Below, in pieces: positions 24,499 to 32,705 of a DNA stretch of 64,000 nt. The stretch lies in contig NZ_JAEQMG010000048.1 in the NCBI RefSeq assembly GCF_016680995.1, positions 348,922-412,921 on the forward strand. Reading direction: 5' to 3'. The translations under genes were made by a program, and so were the position numbers. The DNA is from Ruminococcus difficilis (GTDB lineage Bacteria > Bacillota_A > Clostridia > Oscillospirales > Acutalibacteraceae). The stretch's first letter is position 1. Each line of letters opens with the position of its first letter. The notes beneath the pieces were generated by a model, which was not told the DNA's origin, did not search any database, and worked only from the letters and a program-made list of their open reading frames with translations.

Positions 24499-26070
24499 CT
24501 ACAATTCAGCAAGTAAAGCATTTATTTCCTGTGTTTTTTTAGCTTCTTCTACTTCTTTTGCTCTAGCTTCTATTTCTTCTCTTCTTTTTTTCTCCGCCGT
24601 TTTCTTAAGAAAGTTTCTATAATTTATATTCGTTTGATTAATCCACTCGTTAACCGTTTCGATTATTTGTTTTAACAATTGTTTATCTACATTTCCTTTA
24701 ATGGGCATTACTAATGATTGTTCATTATCAGCACCGTGAATCCTTTTTGGCTCATATCCCATAACATATGTATACGAATCTAGATGAACAAGCAATGAAA
24801 ACCATTCCACTGGGAAAGCTTTATCTAATTCAAACACAATTCCATTGTCACGATAATAATAACGAACCACATTCAGATTGAAATCCATATCTCCGTTATC
24901 GGGAATTATAGCTTTCTCTAATTCCGCTTTTTTCTTTTCAATCTCACTATTCTCAATCAGCGCATACAATTCGTTTAATATTTTATCAGCAGGAAACAAA
25001 CGATCATCAGGGTTTTGCTGATACAGTTTATTAAACAACTTGTCTAAAAAAGCATACTCAGGTTCAACCTCTGCTATCGTCTTATAACCTCCTGCTTGTG
25101 GAATATCACCTGTGAACATCTCATTAAGAATCAAGCCGGCTGCATAAACGTCTGCTCTTGCTGTAACAGATGTAGCTCCTCCCTTAACTTTCTGCTCCGG
25201 TGCCGCATACTGAAAGTTTGCCAGTTTCTCTCCAGCCTTGGTTTCAACGGCGGTCAGTAATTCGTCTTCAGAGAAGTGAGCAATACCAAAATCACAGATT
25301 ACCGGATCATCACTATCGCCAGCAAACAGAATATTCTCAGGTTTAATATCTCTATGAATTATTCCTTTGTCATGTGCGAATTTTAATCCCTGAATAATCC
25401 CAATAAAGATCAATATAGCCACATCAGGTTCTATACCTGATTTGATCTTTTTTTCCAGAGTAACGGGAAATAGCGGCATAACATAGAAGACATAGTCTTT
25501 TCCTCTAAAGCGGGCAATACCATGATCGATGATCTGAATTATATTTTTGTGCATGTTTTTCTCACAAAAGTTGATTTCATTTTTCAGACGCTTGTATTTT
25601 CTTTTGGATATATCCCTTTCAACAAACTTAATAGCGACATCATTTCCATCAGAATCCTTTGCAGAAAAAACCCGTCCGTTTCCGCCTTGACCTATTTGTT
25701 TTATCAATTGGTATTCTTCAAAGGCTGTTTGAATATCCGTTCCTTTTGAAAGTGATGTTTCTGTAGAAACATGGGTTGTTACTTCAATAGGAAGAAACTC
25801 ATCCGGATTATCTATGATCAACTGGATTTTAGAACGTATCCTTGCATAATCTCTTTCATCTTTCCAACCATTCAGTCCGTCGATTATTTGAATTATTTCC
25901 TCGATAAGTGGATTCGGCTGCAAGCGGTTTAAAATGTACTTTGCTTTTTCGCTCCATTCAATAAACTCTGGTTGATTGAAAATGGTTTTTGTTGACTTAA
26001 ATACACCGTCACTTCCAGTTCGTGGTGAAATACTATTAATTTTTCCAAGTTCTTCTAATCTTTTGTCCAT
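24499..26070 (-). CDS. Cytoplasmic Ser/Thr protein kinase embedded in the type I R-M operon
   Basis: A 523-residue protein. An unrecognised helical N-terminal region (1-118) is followed by a full Hanks-type kinase domain: IGQGGNGRVF, VAIKFV (Lys148), HRDIKPEN (catalytic Asp241), CDFG (Asp260), APEQK and DVYAAGLILNEMFTG. A C-terminal 140 residues ends in a coiled coil (KKTAEKKRREEIEARAKEVE). There is no membrane segment, unlike PASTA kinases. Eukaryotic-like kinases occur in several phage-defence systems (for example Stk2 and PglW), so a sensing or signalling role in defence is plausible but unproven. Confidence 0.88.
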   Translation of the reverse strand: MDKRLEELGKINSISPRTGSDGVFKSTKTIFNQPEFIEWSEKAKYILNRLQPNPLIEEIIQIIDGLNGWKDERDYARIRSKIQLIIDNPDEFLPIEVTTHVSTETSLSKGTDIQTAFEEYQLIKQIGQGGNGRVFSAKDSDGNDVAIKFVERDISKRKYKRLKNEINFCEKNMHKNIIQIIDHGIARFRGKDYVFYVMPLFPVTLEKKIKSGIEPDVAILIFIGIIQGLKFAHDKGIIHRDIKPENILFAGDSDDPVICDFGIAHFSEDELLTAVETKAGEKLANFQYAAPEQKVKGGATSVTARADVYAAGLILNEMFTGDIPQAGGYKTIAEVEPEYAFLDKLFNKLYQQNPDDRLFPADKILNELYALIENSEIEKKKAELEKAIIPDNGDMDFNLNVVRYYYRDNGIVFELDKAFPVEWFSLLVHLDSYTYVMGYEPKRIHGADNEQSLVMPIKGNVDKQLLKQIIETVNEWINQTNINYRNFLKKTAEKKRREEIEARAKEVEEAKKTQEINALLAEL

Positions 26071-26133
26071 ATAAAATCTCCCTCATACAATTTAACAACG
26101 ATTGAGAAATAAATAAACGTATTATATATGATT

Positions 26134-26205
26134 TCATGAATACTTCGTTCTATACTTGTCCAGTAGCACCTGTTCTATGTGGTTTTCAGAAATGAAGTCA
26201 CACAT
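26134..26205 (-). pseudogene. Remnant of a second hsdR 5' end
   Basis: Read leftward from ATG at 26205 the 23 codons give MCDFISENHIEQVLLDKY... and then stop. The start of intact hsdR reads MRNFISENDIEQAILDKL. The DNA is also alike. This fragment lies between the membrane protein gene and the kinase gene, exactly where hsdR would have begun before the kinase module arrived. It is too short to encode a domain. Confidence 0.75.
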
Positions 26206-26217
26206 AGTAACGATTTC

Positions 26218-26763
26218 TTATTTATTTGCCATTTTGACTGATTGCGGTTCATCATCAGCTAATGCAATTCTAATATACTTCCTTGAAGAGCTTGTTTGTT
26301 TTAGCCTATAGTAATATTGATTTCCAAATATATCATGGAAGTAGAGTCTTATTTCATTGTCAAGGGAAGCTCCGCCTAATCCTTGTAACGTAATACTGAA
26401 TTCCGTATTCTTATCGACAACTGCAAAATTCTTTGGAATAAAACGTTTTGATCCTATATCAACATAATCCAAAAACAACAACCCGTTATCTGTGTTTTTG
26501 AAACTACCAGTAATATCATTAGTATCTTCACTGTCGGAACGGAAGATATATGTCGTTAATGGATTTGTGGTAACGCTTTCATTTAGATAGTTAATTATAA
26601 TTGGCTTTGCGTTTGCAATCCTGTCCTTTTTTCGCCGATATGATGTTATGATTTCTGTTATAATAACACCAAGTAATGCTACTGCCGCACCAATTAAAGC
26701 ACCTACTAATGCGGAGTTGCTTTCCTGTATTATTGGTGTCAATTCATCAATAGTGCTGATCAC
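26218..26763 (-). CDS. Membrane-anchored protein of the R-M locus
   Basis: A 181-residue protein starting at GTG (26763), one base after the stop of the upstream gene, with GGAGG 6 nt before it. One transmembrane helix (SALVGALIGAAVALLGVIITEII, about residues 17-39) is followed by basic RRKKDR, predicting a cytoplasmic C-terminal domain of about 135 residues rich in beta strands. No family was recognised. Translational coupling to the preceding gene suggests they work together. A membrane effector or anchor is possible. Confidence 0.7.
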   Translation of the reverse strand: MISTIDELTPIIQESNSALVGALIGAAVALLGVIITEIITSYRRKKDRIANAKPIIINYLNESVTTNPLTTYIFRSDSEDTNDITGSFKNTDNGLLFLDYVDIGSKRFIPKNFAVVDKNTEFSITLQGLGGASLDNEIRLYFHDIFGNQYYYRLKQTSSSRKYIRIALADDEPQSVKMANK

Positions 26764-26764
26764 T

Positions 26765-27949
26765 TTATACCTCCGATTGTTCTTTTGCTTCTAAGTAGCA
26801 AGCAGTTCTTACCAACAGTTTGATCTCATCGTATTCCATATGTTCCGCATCAATTGTTACCCACTTTTTTGCAAACTGATTGGAAAAAGCTCTTGCTTGT
26901 TTTAATCCCCAACGTTCATTAGAAAACTCATCAACAACTTCGCTGCGCGAATCTAAATATGTAAATATTTTTTCCAATTGATAGTTGCACATTTGATGAA
27001 CGGAATCCGGGACGACAGTCAGCAAGGAGAACGCCTCTTCCATACCTTCGTAATCCAGATTATCAATACAGTCACATACTTTCGGGATCTCATCTACGAT
27101 TGCATCTCTAAAAACTGTTACGTTCTCTTGATTGCTTTCAACAGACAGAGGGCATGTCAGATAAGCAATGGCCGTTTCTATGGTATCAGCATCTTGAAAA
27201 CGCTCATCTAATACTGATTTGATTTCCATTAATACATCAACCGGATTCTGGTTTCTGTTAATCTGATGTGAAGCCCATTTTTCTTCTTGTTCGCTCTTTT
27301 GATTTTTCACCCATTGAGTCAATTCGTTAATATAGTTGTATCTATAGCGAATGTATTCTTTTAATGCAGAAAAAGGAAAGGTAATATCAGTGATGCTTTC
27401 TTCATCAATATTTGAATATATACGAATACCGACTTTGTCACTATCAAAATCATAAGTATTAACGATAACCCACGGACAGTAGTGTGTTTCGCTTTTTTTC
27501 ATAAAGGGACGCTCTCTTCTATGTGAAGTTTCATAAGGATGTGCAAAAGCCAAAGCTCTTATGTACTCAAAAAACACATCATCAGTGGGGCAGGTTTCCT
27601 CCGTAAAGTAAGGCTTATCATAAAACATGGCAGATTTGAAATACTGCTTATCGTCTCTATAGGGAGGCTTTCTGCTAAAAATACTTTCATACAACTTTTC
27701 AACCCCATCTTTAATCATACTGGCAAAAACGAGAAAACAAATCAAGCCTTCTTCTGTTTGTGGTTTATCAATATGAGCATTCAAATAATCGATCGCACTA
27801 TCTATTCTGTCCATAAACACGCAAATTAAATTGTATCTATGCTTATGGGCCTCTTGTTTTGAATAGATCGGAGAAGCATTTATCGCTTGTCGAAAATCCG
27901 AAATAATAGCTTTATCATAATAGTATTCTTGGGCAGGAATTGTAACCGT
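26765..27949 (-). CDS. Large unknown protein of the R-M locus, probable non-ATG (ACG) start
   Basis: The frame is open from the hsdS stop (27953-27955) to 26765. The first ATG (27814) would cut off about 45 codons that look coding (TIPAQEYYYDKAIISDFRQA...KHRYNLICV). A GGAGG ribosome site overlaps the hsdS 3' end, and 8 nt after it lies ACG (27949-27947), where an ATG is expected. Either ACG is used, or this is a point mutation or sequence error; otherwise the protein starts at GTG or ATG near 27814-27820. The protein (394 residues from ACG) is soluble, with several Cys and aromatic residues, and no known family was recognised. Confidence 0.65.
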   Translation of the reverse strand, partial: TVTIPAQEYYYDKAIISDFRQAINASPIYSKQEAHKHRYNLICVFMDRIDSAIDYLNAHIDKPQTEEGLICFLVFASMIKDGVEKLYESIFSRKPPYRDDKQYFKSAMFYDKPYFTEETCPTDDVFFEYIRALAFAHPYETSHRRERPFMKKSETHYCPWVIVNTYDFDSDKVGIRIYSNIDEESITDITFPFSALKEYIRYRYNYINELTQWVKNQKSEQEEKWASHQINRNQNPVDVLMEIKSVLDERFQDADTIETAIAYLTCPLSVESNQENVTVFRDAIVDEIPKVCDCIDNLDYEGMEEAFSLLTVVPDSVHQMCNYQLEKIFTYLDSRSEVVDEFSNERWGLKQARAFSNQFAKKWVTIDAEHMEYDEIKLLVRTACYLEAKEQSEV

Positions 27950-27952
27950 TTT

Positions 27953-29233
27953 TTACACCTCCAGTTTGCTGCTCATCAGGCGCGGGAGTAATAGGTCGCG
28001 CTGTTTGATGAGGTTTTCATTCTGTTTTGAGAGAGCCGAAATAGAATTGTAAATCGGAATAATAATCTGATCAAACTTTTCCATAAGTTTCTTTGGCGGT
28101 AACAGTATTTCGCCTTTTCTAACAAAATACTCAAACTGAAAGTTTATGATACCTGTTGACTGTAGCTGGAAACGATCAATTATTCTGGTATCATATAGAA
28201 ACTGCATCCAATAATAATAAAAATACGGCGAAACCATATCTTTATTCAGATGTATTTGTTTACAGAAGCTTGCGCAAATCACTTGTCCGCCCAAGCGATC
28301 AATGGTGTCCTGTGTAACAAGTAGAGTTCGACCTACAGGCTGTTCAGCTGTGCCTCCGGAGACTTCCAAAATGATATCCAGATCATGTAATTCTCGTGAC
28401 TTGTAATTACTATCTTTATGATAACGAAGCGGGCAAGAAGATACATTTCCTCTTTTAACATTCGGAAAGTCTGTTCCACGAATAACATAGGCTTTTACTG
28501 CATAATCTTTGTCCTCTTCATCGTTTCCCCATCCGCCACCAATGTAATCAGAAATAACATCCTGCATCTTTCTAACACAGAAGCCAGAAGGAATTCTTCC
28601 CATCTTTGAGTCTTCGAACTCGGCGGTTTCGTGACCGGGAAAGCGGAAACGGACAAACCATTCTTTATACAGATTTTCCGCCATCTGCTCTAACGCCTTG
28701 ATGCGCTTGTTGTTGGTTTCAATTAGGGAATCATAAGCCGAAAGGATAGAAACCATATGGTTTTGCAGTCTCAATTCCACAAGGGGAACCTTTACCCTTA
28801 TCAATTCATTACCACGGATTCCAGCCTGTGCACATTGATTGATGATTGCTTTAATGGGATTGTTTTGAAGCTTGAACAAATAATAATAGAACCACGGATT
28901 ACATTTTGATTTATCCAAACGTACACGGATTAAGTGAGATTCGTATGTAGTAGGTTCGATTAATTGCTTAACAATAGAACACTTTCCAGCCCCCGCCGCA
29001 ACCAAAGACTGTCGAGCAAACAGTAAATCGCCTTCCTCTACAAAGAAGTTTTTCTTCTCTTTTTCGGACATTTTTACCCGATCCATTTCCATATCTGTAA
29101 TAATGTCATTGGCAAACAGCTCACCCATACCAATCATTCGATATCCTTCGCCACGAACAGCGGTTGGTCGAGATAATCCATTACCCGAAGGAATAGCATA
29201 TAGCTCTCCAAATCTAACAATTCCCATATTCAT
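27953..29233 (-). CDS. hsdS: Type I restriction enzyme specificity subunit HsdS
   Basis: A 426-residue protein with two target-recognition domains separated by conserved helices. The central spacer LRLQNHMVSILSAYDSLIETNNKRIKALEQMAENLYKEWFVRFRFPG is typical, and the C-terminal helix ALSKQNENLIKQRDLLLPRL repeats it. The half-site specificity cannot be read from sequence. It is 13 bp downstream of the HEPN-motif gene. The N-terminus (GIVRFGELYAIPSGNG) begins directly in the first recognition domain. Confidence 0.93.
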   Translation of the reverse strand: MNMGIVRFGELYAIPSGNGLSRPTAVRGEGYRMIGMGELFANDIITDMEMDRVKMSEKEKKNFFVEEGDLLFARQSLVAAGAGKCSIVKQLIEPTTYESHLIRVRLDKSKCNPWFYYYLFKLQNNPIKAIINQCAQAGIRGNELIRVKVPLVELRLQNHMVSILSAYDSLIETNNKRIKALEQMAENLYKEWFVRFRFPGHETAEFEDSKMGRIPSGFCVRKMQDVISDYIGGGWGNDEEDKDYAVKAYVIRGTDFPNVKRGNVSSCPLRYHKDSNYKSRELHDLDIILEVSGGTAEQPVGRTLLVTQDTIDRLGGQVICASFCKQIHLNKDMVSPYFYYYWMQFLYDTRIIDRFQLQSTGIINFQFEYFVRKGEILLPPKKLMEKFDQIIIPIYNSISALSKQNENLIKQRDLLLPRLMSSKLEV

Positions 29234-29246
29234 TCACCAAAATCCA

Positions 29247-30056
29247 TCAATTTGTATCATTTGAGTCGAGTTGCTCAATCAATAGTAACCCATATATCAG
29301 GTTAATCATTTTTACGCAGTCTAGTTTAGTTTTCTTTCGTGTGGAACGCCCGTGTGCAATCCAATGTCTGTTGAGCCCCTTTGGCTCCTTCTGAGAAAAA
29401 TTTGAGTATGCCGAAAAAGTATCCAATGTCTTTTCAAACGTCAGCGCTAGTGTTAACGTTGCATATTCATCTTGATCGAGAAGTTCATCTTTTTCGAGTT
29501 TCTCTTTGATCGTTTTAATACGAGGAGTAAGGTTAGAAGATGTATTCTTTGAGATATCAGATAGCAAACCATCAAAAACAGAAGTGAATCCCGTAACAGC
29601 CAAGTCGCTGTCACCTTGTCGAAAAGCCTTTACAGACTGTGAATAAAGGCGCATATGTTTACACAATTCAGGAGAAGCAATTGTTTTATCGATCGTATTG
29701 TTTACTGTATTAAACTTATCTTTATACATGAGTTCTCGGAGTATTTTATTTGTGTTATTCGCGTCTAAGATTGTATTCACATATCCAGAGGTCATATAAT
29801 CCCAATAAACGAACTGCGCATTTCCCATTTTTTCTATTGCAACTAACGGGCGTAAAGCATTTGCTAAATCGGTTCCAAAGTTGTTAAATTGCTGTTTATA
29901 CTGCTCAATCGTCTCAAGAAGAGGCGATATTTTAGTTTGAACTTCGCTCATAGCATCTGCTAATGAACGTATTGCCTCTGAAATGCGAGAAATAGCATCA
30001 TTTGGCCATGAAAAATCAATATCTGGCCAAGGAGTAAAATTGTTATTCATTTTCAA
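29247..30056 (-). CDS. HEPN-motif protein between hsdM and hsdS
   Basis: A 269-residue mostly helical protein. The N-terminal 60 residues form a coiled-coil-like helix (AISRISEAIRSLADAMSEVQ...). In the C-terminal half, a bundle ends with LNRHWIAHGRST, where Arg230-x4-His235 fits the R-x4-6-H motif of HEPN ribonucleases. The gene overlaps hsdM by 14 bp, so it is co-translated with the R-M system. HEPN nucleases embedded in type I R-M operons are known (PrrC, RloC) and act when restriction is blocked. This protein lacks the ATPase domain of PrrC/RloC, so it would be a different arrangement. Confidence 0.75.
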   Translation of the reverse strand: MKMNNNFTPWPDIDFSWPNDAISRISEAIRSLADAMSEVQTKISPLLETIEQYKQQFNNFGTDLANALRPLVAIEKMGNAQFVYWDYMTSGYVNTILDANNTNKILRELMYKDKFNTVNNTIDKTIASPELCKHMRLYSQSVKAFRQGDSDLAVTGFTSVFDGLLSDISKNTSSNLTPRIKTIKEKLEKDELLDQDEYATLTLALTFEKTLDTFSAYSNFSQKEPKGLNRHWIAHGRSTRKKTKLDCVKMINLIYGLLLIEQLDSNDTN

Positions 30057-31833
30057 ACAAGTCTCTGATATTCTTTGTTATTTCTAATTCAAGATTTTGT
30101 GCTTCCTTATTCAGCAATTTAAACTCTTCATTAAGATTGAGCATAGTCGCCTTGAACTCTTCTTCGGTCATGCCATCGTCTTCGATCACAACGCCGACAT
30201 AGCGTCCCGCGTTGAGGGAATAGTCCTGATCGGCGATGCTGTCCTCTTCGATGACTTCGATCTGCTTTCCCTTTTTGTCGATCTCATAAGATATGCCGAC
30301 CTTCGCCGCCTTGCACAGTCCGGTGACGTCCTGATACTTTCCCTCGGGGAAACGCTCAATCAGCCAGTCGATCTGCTCCTGCCAGTAGGCTTTGGTCTTG
30401 GTATCCTTATCCTCAGCGGTCTCGGGCGCTTCCGCAAGCGCCGTTTTATACTCTTTGATCAGCGCGTTGAACGCTTCGGTGTCACCTTCATACAATCGGG
30501 TGATAATACCGAGGTTCTTGATCTGCTCATCGCTGAACTTACGGTGAGCGCGGTCAACCTGAGTGAATATATTACGCGCGTCGATAAAGAGGATCTCATC
30601 CTTCTTATCCGTCTGCGGCTTGTGCTTGTCAAAGAACCACAACGTCGCGGGCAGGGTGACGGAGGTGAACATATTGGACGGCAGGGTGACCATCTGGCTG
30701 ATAACGCCTTCTTCGATCAGCTTTCTGCGAATCTCATACTCACTCTTTCCTGCATCGGACGCGGAGTTCGCCATGACCAGCGCCGCCTTACCGTTTTTGT
30801 TGAGCGCGGAAGCAAACAGACCGATCCACAAGTAGTTGGCGTTCGGGACGGTTTCTTTCTTATCGCTGTCCTTCTTGCCGCCCTTCTTTGTTTTGTTGCG
30901 CGGCACGCCGTAGGTGCTGTAGCGTTCATCCTCAATAACGCGGCTGTATACGACCTCATCGACGTTAAAGGGAGGATTCGCCATGACATAGTCAAAATTC
31001 CCGACCGTATTGTAGGGATCGGAATAGAATGTATTCGCCTCAGTGATCTCGCCGCGCACATTGTTGAGCAAAAGATTCATCTTGGCGAGCTTGACGGTGT
31101 CGGGTTCCTTTTCGATACCATAGCAGCGGAACTTCATCTGATCCGCTTCGGTTGCGTTATGACGATGCATATATCGCGCCGCCTGTACGAACATACCGCC
31201 CGATCCGCACGCGGGATCAAGAATCTTTTTGTCGCCGGGCTCGGGATTGAGCACCTCTACCATATAGCGGACAACGGTTGCCGGCGTGTAGAATGTTCCG
31301 CCGTCTTTACCCTCTGACAGCGCAAAATTGCCGAGGAAGTATTCATAGATCTCACCGAAGATGTCAATGGTGCTGTTCTCGGGGATGTCTTTGAAAATAC
31401 GGATGATGTTGGAGAGCAACTCAGGCTCTTCATCAGGAACAAGCTGAGCGTAGACCTCTTTAGGCAGAACGCCTGCCATCTTGGGGTTCTCATCCTCGAT
31501 CGCCTGCATTGCAGACTTCACGAGCTTTGCTTTCCCGGCGTTATCGGGAGCGTTGTTGATGAAATCATAGTAGGCACATTCAGGCAGAAAGAAGCCGCAC
31601 TTTTCAACAGCGATGGATTTGATATCCTTTTCCATACGGGTGCCTTTGTACTTCTCGTACTCCGCCATGATCTCATCGTGGTGTTGCTTAAACAGAATAT
31701 CCGCATAACGCAGGAAGATCAGGCCGAGAATCGGCTGACCGTATTTGTTGGCGGCAATATGCGCGCCGGCACGAAGCATATCCGCCGCATGCCATAAATC
31801 GTCTTTTAGCTTCTTCAGTTCCTTATCTGTCAT
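30043..31833 (-). CDS. hsdM: Type I restriction enzyme methyltransferase subunit HsdM
   Basis: A 596-residue N6-adenine methyltransferase. The N-terminal helical domain (LKKLKDDLWHAADMLRAGA) is followed by SAM-binding motif I ILDPACGSGGMF (about residue 206) and the catalytic NPPF (about residue 287). TPATVVRYMVEVLNP before motif I is also typical. It modifies the host sites recognised through HsdS. It is the first gene of the leftward operon and has its own promoter (31891-31919). Confidence 0.96.
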   Translation of the reverse strand: MTDKELKKLKDDLWHAADMLRAGAHIAANKYGQPILGLIFLRYADILFKQHHDEIMAEYEKYKGTRMEKDIKSIAVEKCGFFLPECAYYDFINNAPDNAGKAKLVKSAMQAIEDENPKMAGVLPKEVYAQLVPDEEPELLSNIIRIFKDIPENSTIDIFGEIYEYFLGNFALSEGKDGGTFYTPATVVRYMVEVLNPEPGDKKILDPACGSGGMFVQAARYMHRHNATEADQMKFRCYGIEKEPDTVKLAKMNLLLNNVRGEITEANTFYSDPYNTVGNFDYVMANPPFNVDEVVYSRVIEDERYSTYGVPRNKTKKGGKKDSDKKETVPNANYLWIGLFASALNKNGKAALVMANSASDAGKSEYEIRRKLIEEGVISQMVTLPSNMFTSVTLPATLWFFDKHKPQTDKKDEILFIDARNIFTQVDRAHRKFSDEQIKNLGIITRLYEGDTEAFNALIKEYKTALAEAPETAEDKDTKTKAYWQEQIDWLIERFPEGKYQDVTGLCKAAKVGISYEIDKKGKQIEVIEEDSIADQDYSLNAGRYVGVVIEDDGMTEEEFKATMLNLNEEFKLLNKEAQNLELEITKNIRDLFENE

Positions 31834-31857
31834 GATATACTCCCAAATGTTTTATCC

Positions 31858-31873
31858 AAGGATAAATATCCTT
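31858..31873. promoter_or_regulatory. Palindrome in the hsdM 5' untranslated region
   Basis: AAGGATAAATATCCTT is a perfect inverted repeat between the hsdM promoter and its start codon. It may be an operator or a small mRNA hairpin. Confidence 0.45.
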
Positions 31874-31890
31874 ATACTTTTCCATATTGA

Positions 31891-31919
31891 ATTATAACAC
31901 ATCCTTTCATTCGACACAA
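31891..31919 (-). promoter_or_regulatory. R-M operon promoter
   Basis: Minus-strand TTGTGT (31914-31919), 17 bp spacer, TATAAT (31891-31896). Confidence 0.65.
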
Positions 31920-31971
31920 TACATTGAAATGTGCTTTTCCGGAAGGATTTATACTTTATTGTTTCGCACGC

Positions 31972-32000
31972 TTGACATTGTCCTACTTTAGTAGTATAGT
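31972..32000 (+). promoter_or_regulatory. Promoter of the DUF3990/HTH pair with an operator-like inverted repeat
   Basis: TTGACA (31972-31977), 17 bp spacer, TATAGT (31995-32000). The spacer contains CTACT-TT-AGTAG (31983-31994), an inverted repeat well placed for repression by the HTH protein of the operon. Confidence 0.75.
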
Positions 32001-32018
32001 ATATACAGAGGTGAAATT

Positions 32019-32705
32019 ATGAGCAAGTTAGTATTATATCACGGCAGTGATCACATCGTAGGTCAGCCTATTTTCGGAAAAGGCAAACCTGACAACGACT
32101 ACGGAATGGGCTTTTACTGCACCGAATCTATTGAGCTTGCGAAAGAATGGGCTTGCGGTGAGCGCGGGCAGGACGGCTATGCCAACGCTTATACCATCGA
32201 CACCGACGGGCTGAACATACTGAACCTGTCCGACGAAAAGTATAATATCCTGAACTGGCTGGCAATACTGATTAAAAACAGACGCTTCAGCACGACGGTT
32301 CCGATCGCTCAGGTCGCCAAGCAGTATATCATCGAGAATTTTTCCGTCGATATTTCTCCCTATGATATCATCATCGGCTACCGTGCGGATGACTCCTACT
32401 TTTCCTTCGCGAAGGACTTCATCAGCAACACGATCTCCCTTGAGCAGTTATCCCGCGCGATGCGCCTGGGCAAGCTCGGCGAGCAGGTGGTGCTGAAATC
32501 AAAGAAGGCATTTGATGCTGTTCAGTTTGAAAGAGACAAATGCGAATACGCTGACAGCAGTATCTATTTCCCGTTGAGAGAGAAGAGAGACAGCGAAGCG
32601 AGAACACAGTACCTGAGCGTTGAACGATACAACGACGTCGTGAATGGATTATTTATGCGGGACATCATGGGAAGGAACATGAAGAATGAAGACTTTAGCA
32701 GATAA
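32019..32705 (+). CDS. DUF3990 family protein, probable ADP-ribosyltransferase-fold toxin
   Basis: A 228-residue protein. The opening LVLYHGSDHIVGQPIFGKGK...DNDYGMGFYCTESIELAKEWA matches DUF3990, a family related to ADP-ribosyltransferases (YHGS with the His, then D-x-G-x-GFY). It ends 20 bp inside the next gene, so both are translated together. The paired HTH protein suggests a toxin-antitoxin operon in which this is the toxin. The target, whether protein or nucleic acid, cannot be read from the sequence. Confidence 0.75.
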   Translation: MSKLVLYHGSDHIVGQPIFGKGKPDNDYGMGFYCTESIELAKEWACGERGQDGYANAYTIDTDGLNILNLSDEKYNILNWLAILIKNRRFSTTVPIAQVAKQYIIENFSVDISPYDIIIGYRADDSYFSFAKDFISNTISLEQLSRAMRLGKLGEQVVLKSKKAFDAVQFERDKCEYADSSIYFPLREKRDSEARTQYLSVERYNDVVNGLFMRDIMGRNMKNEDFSR

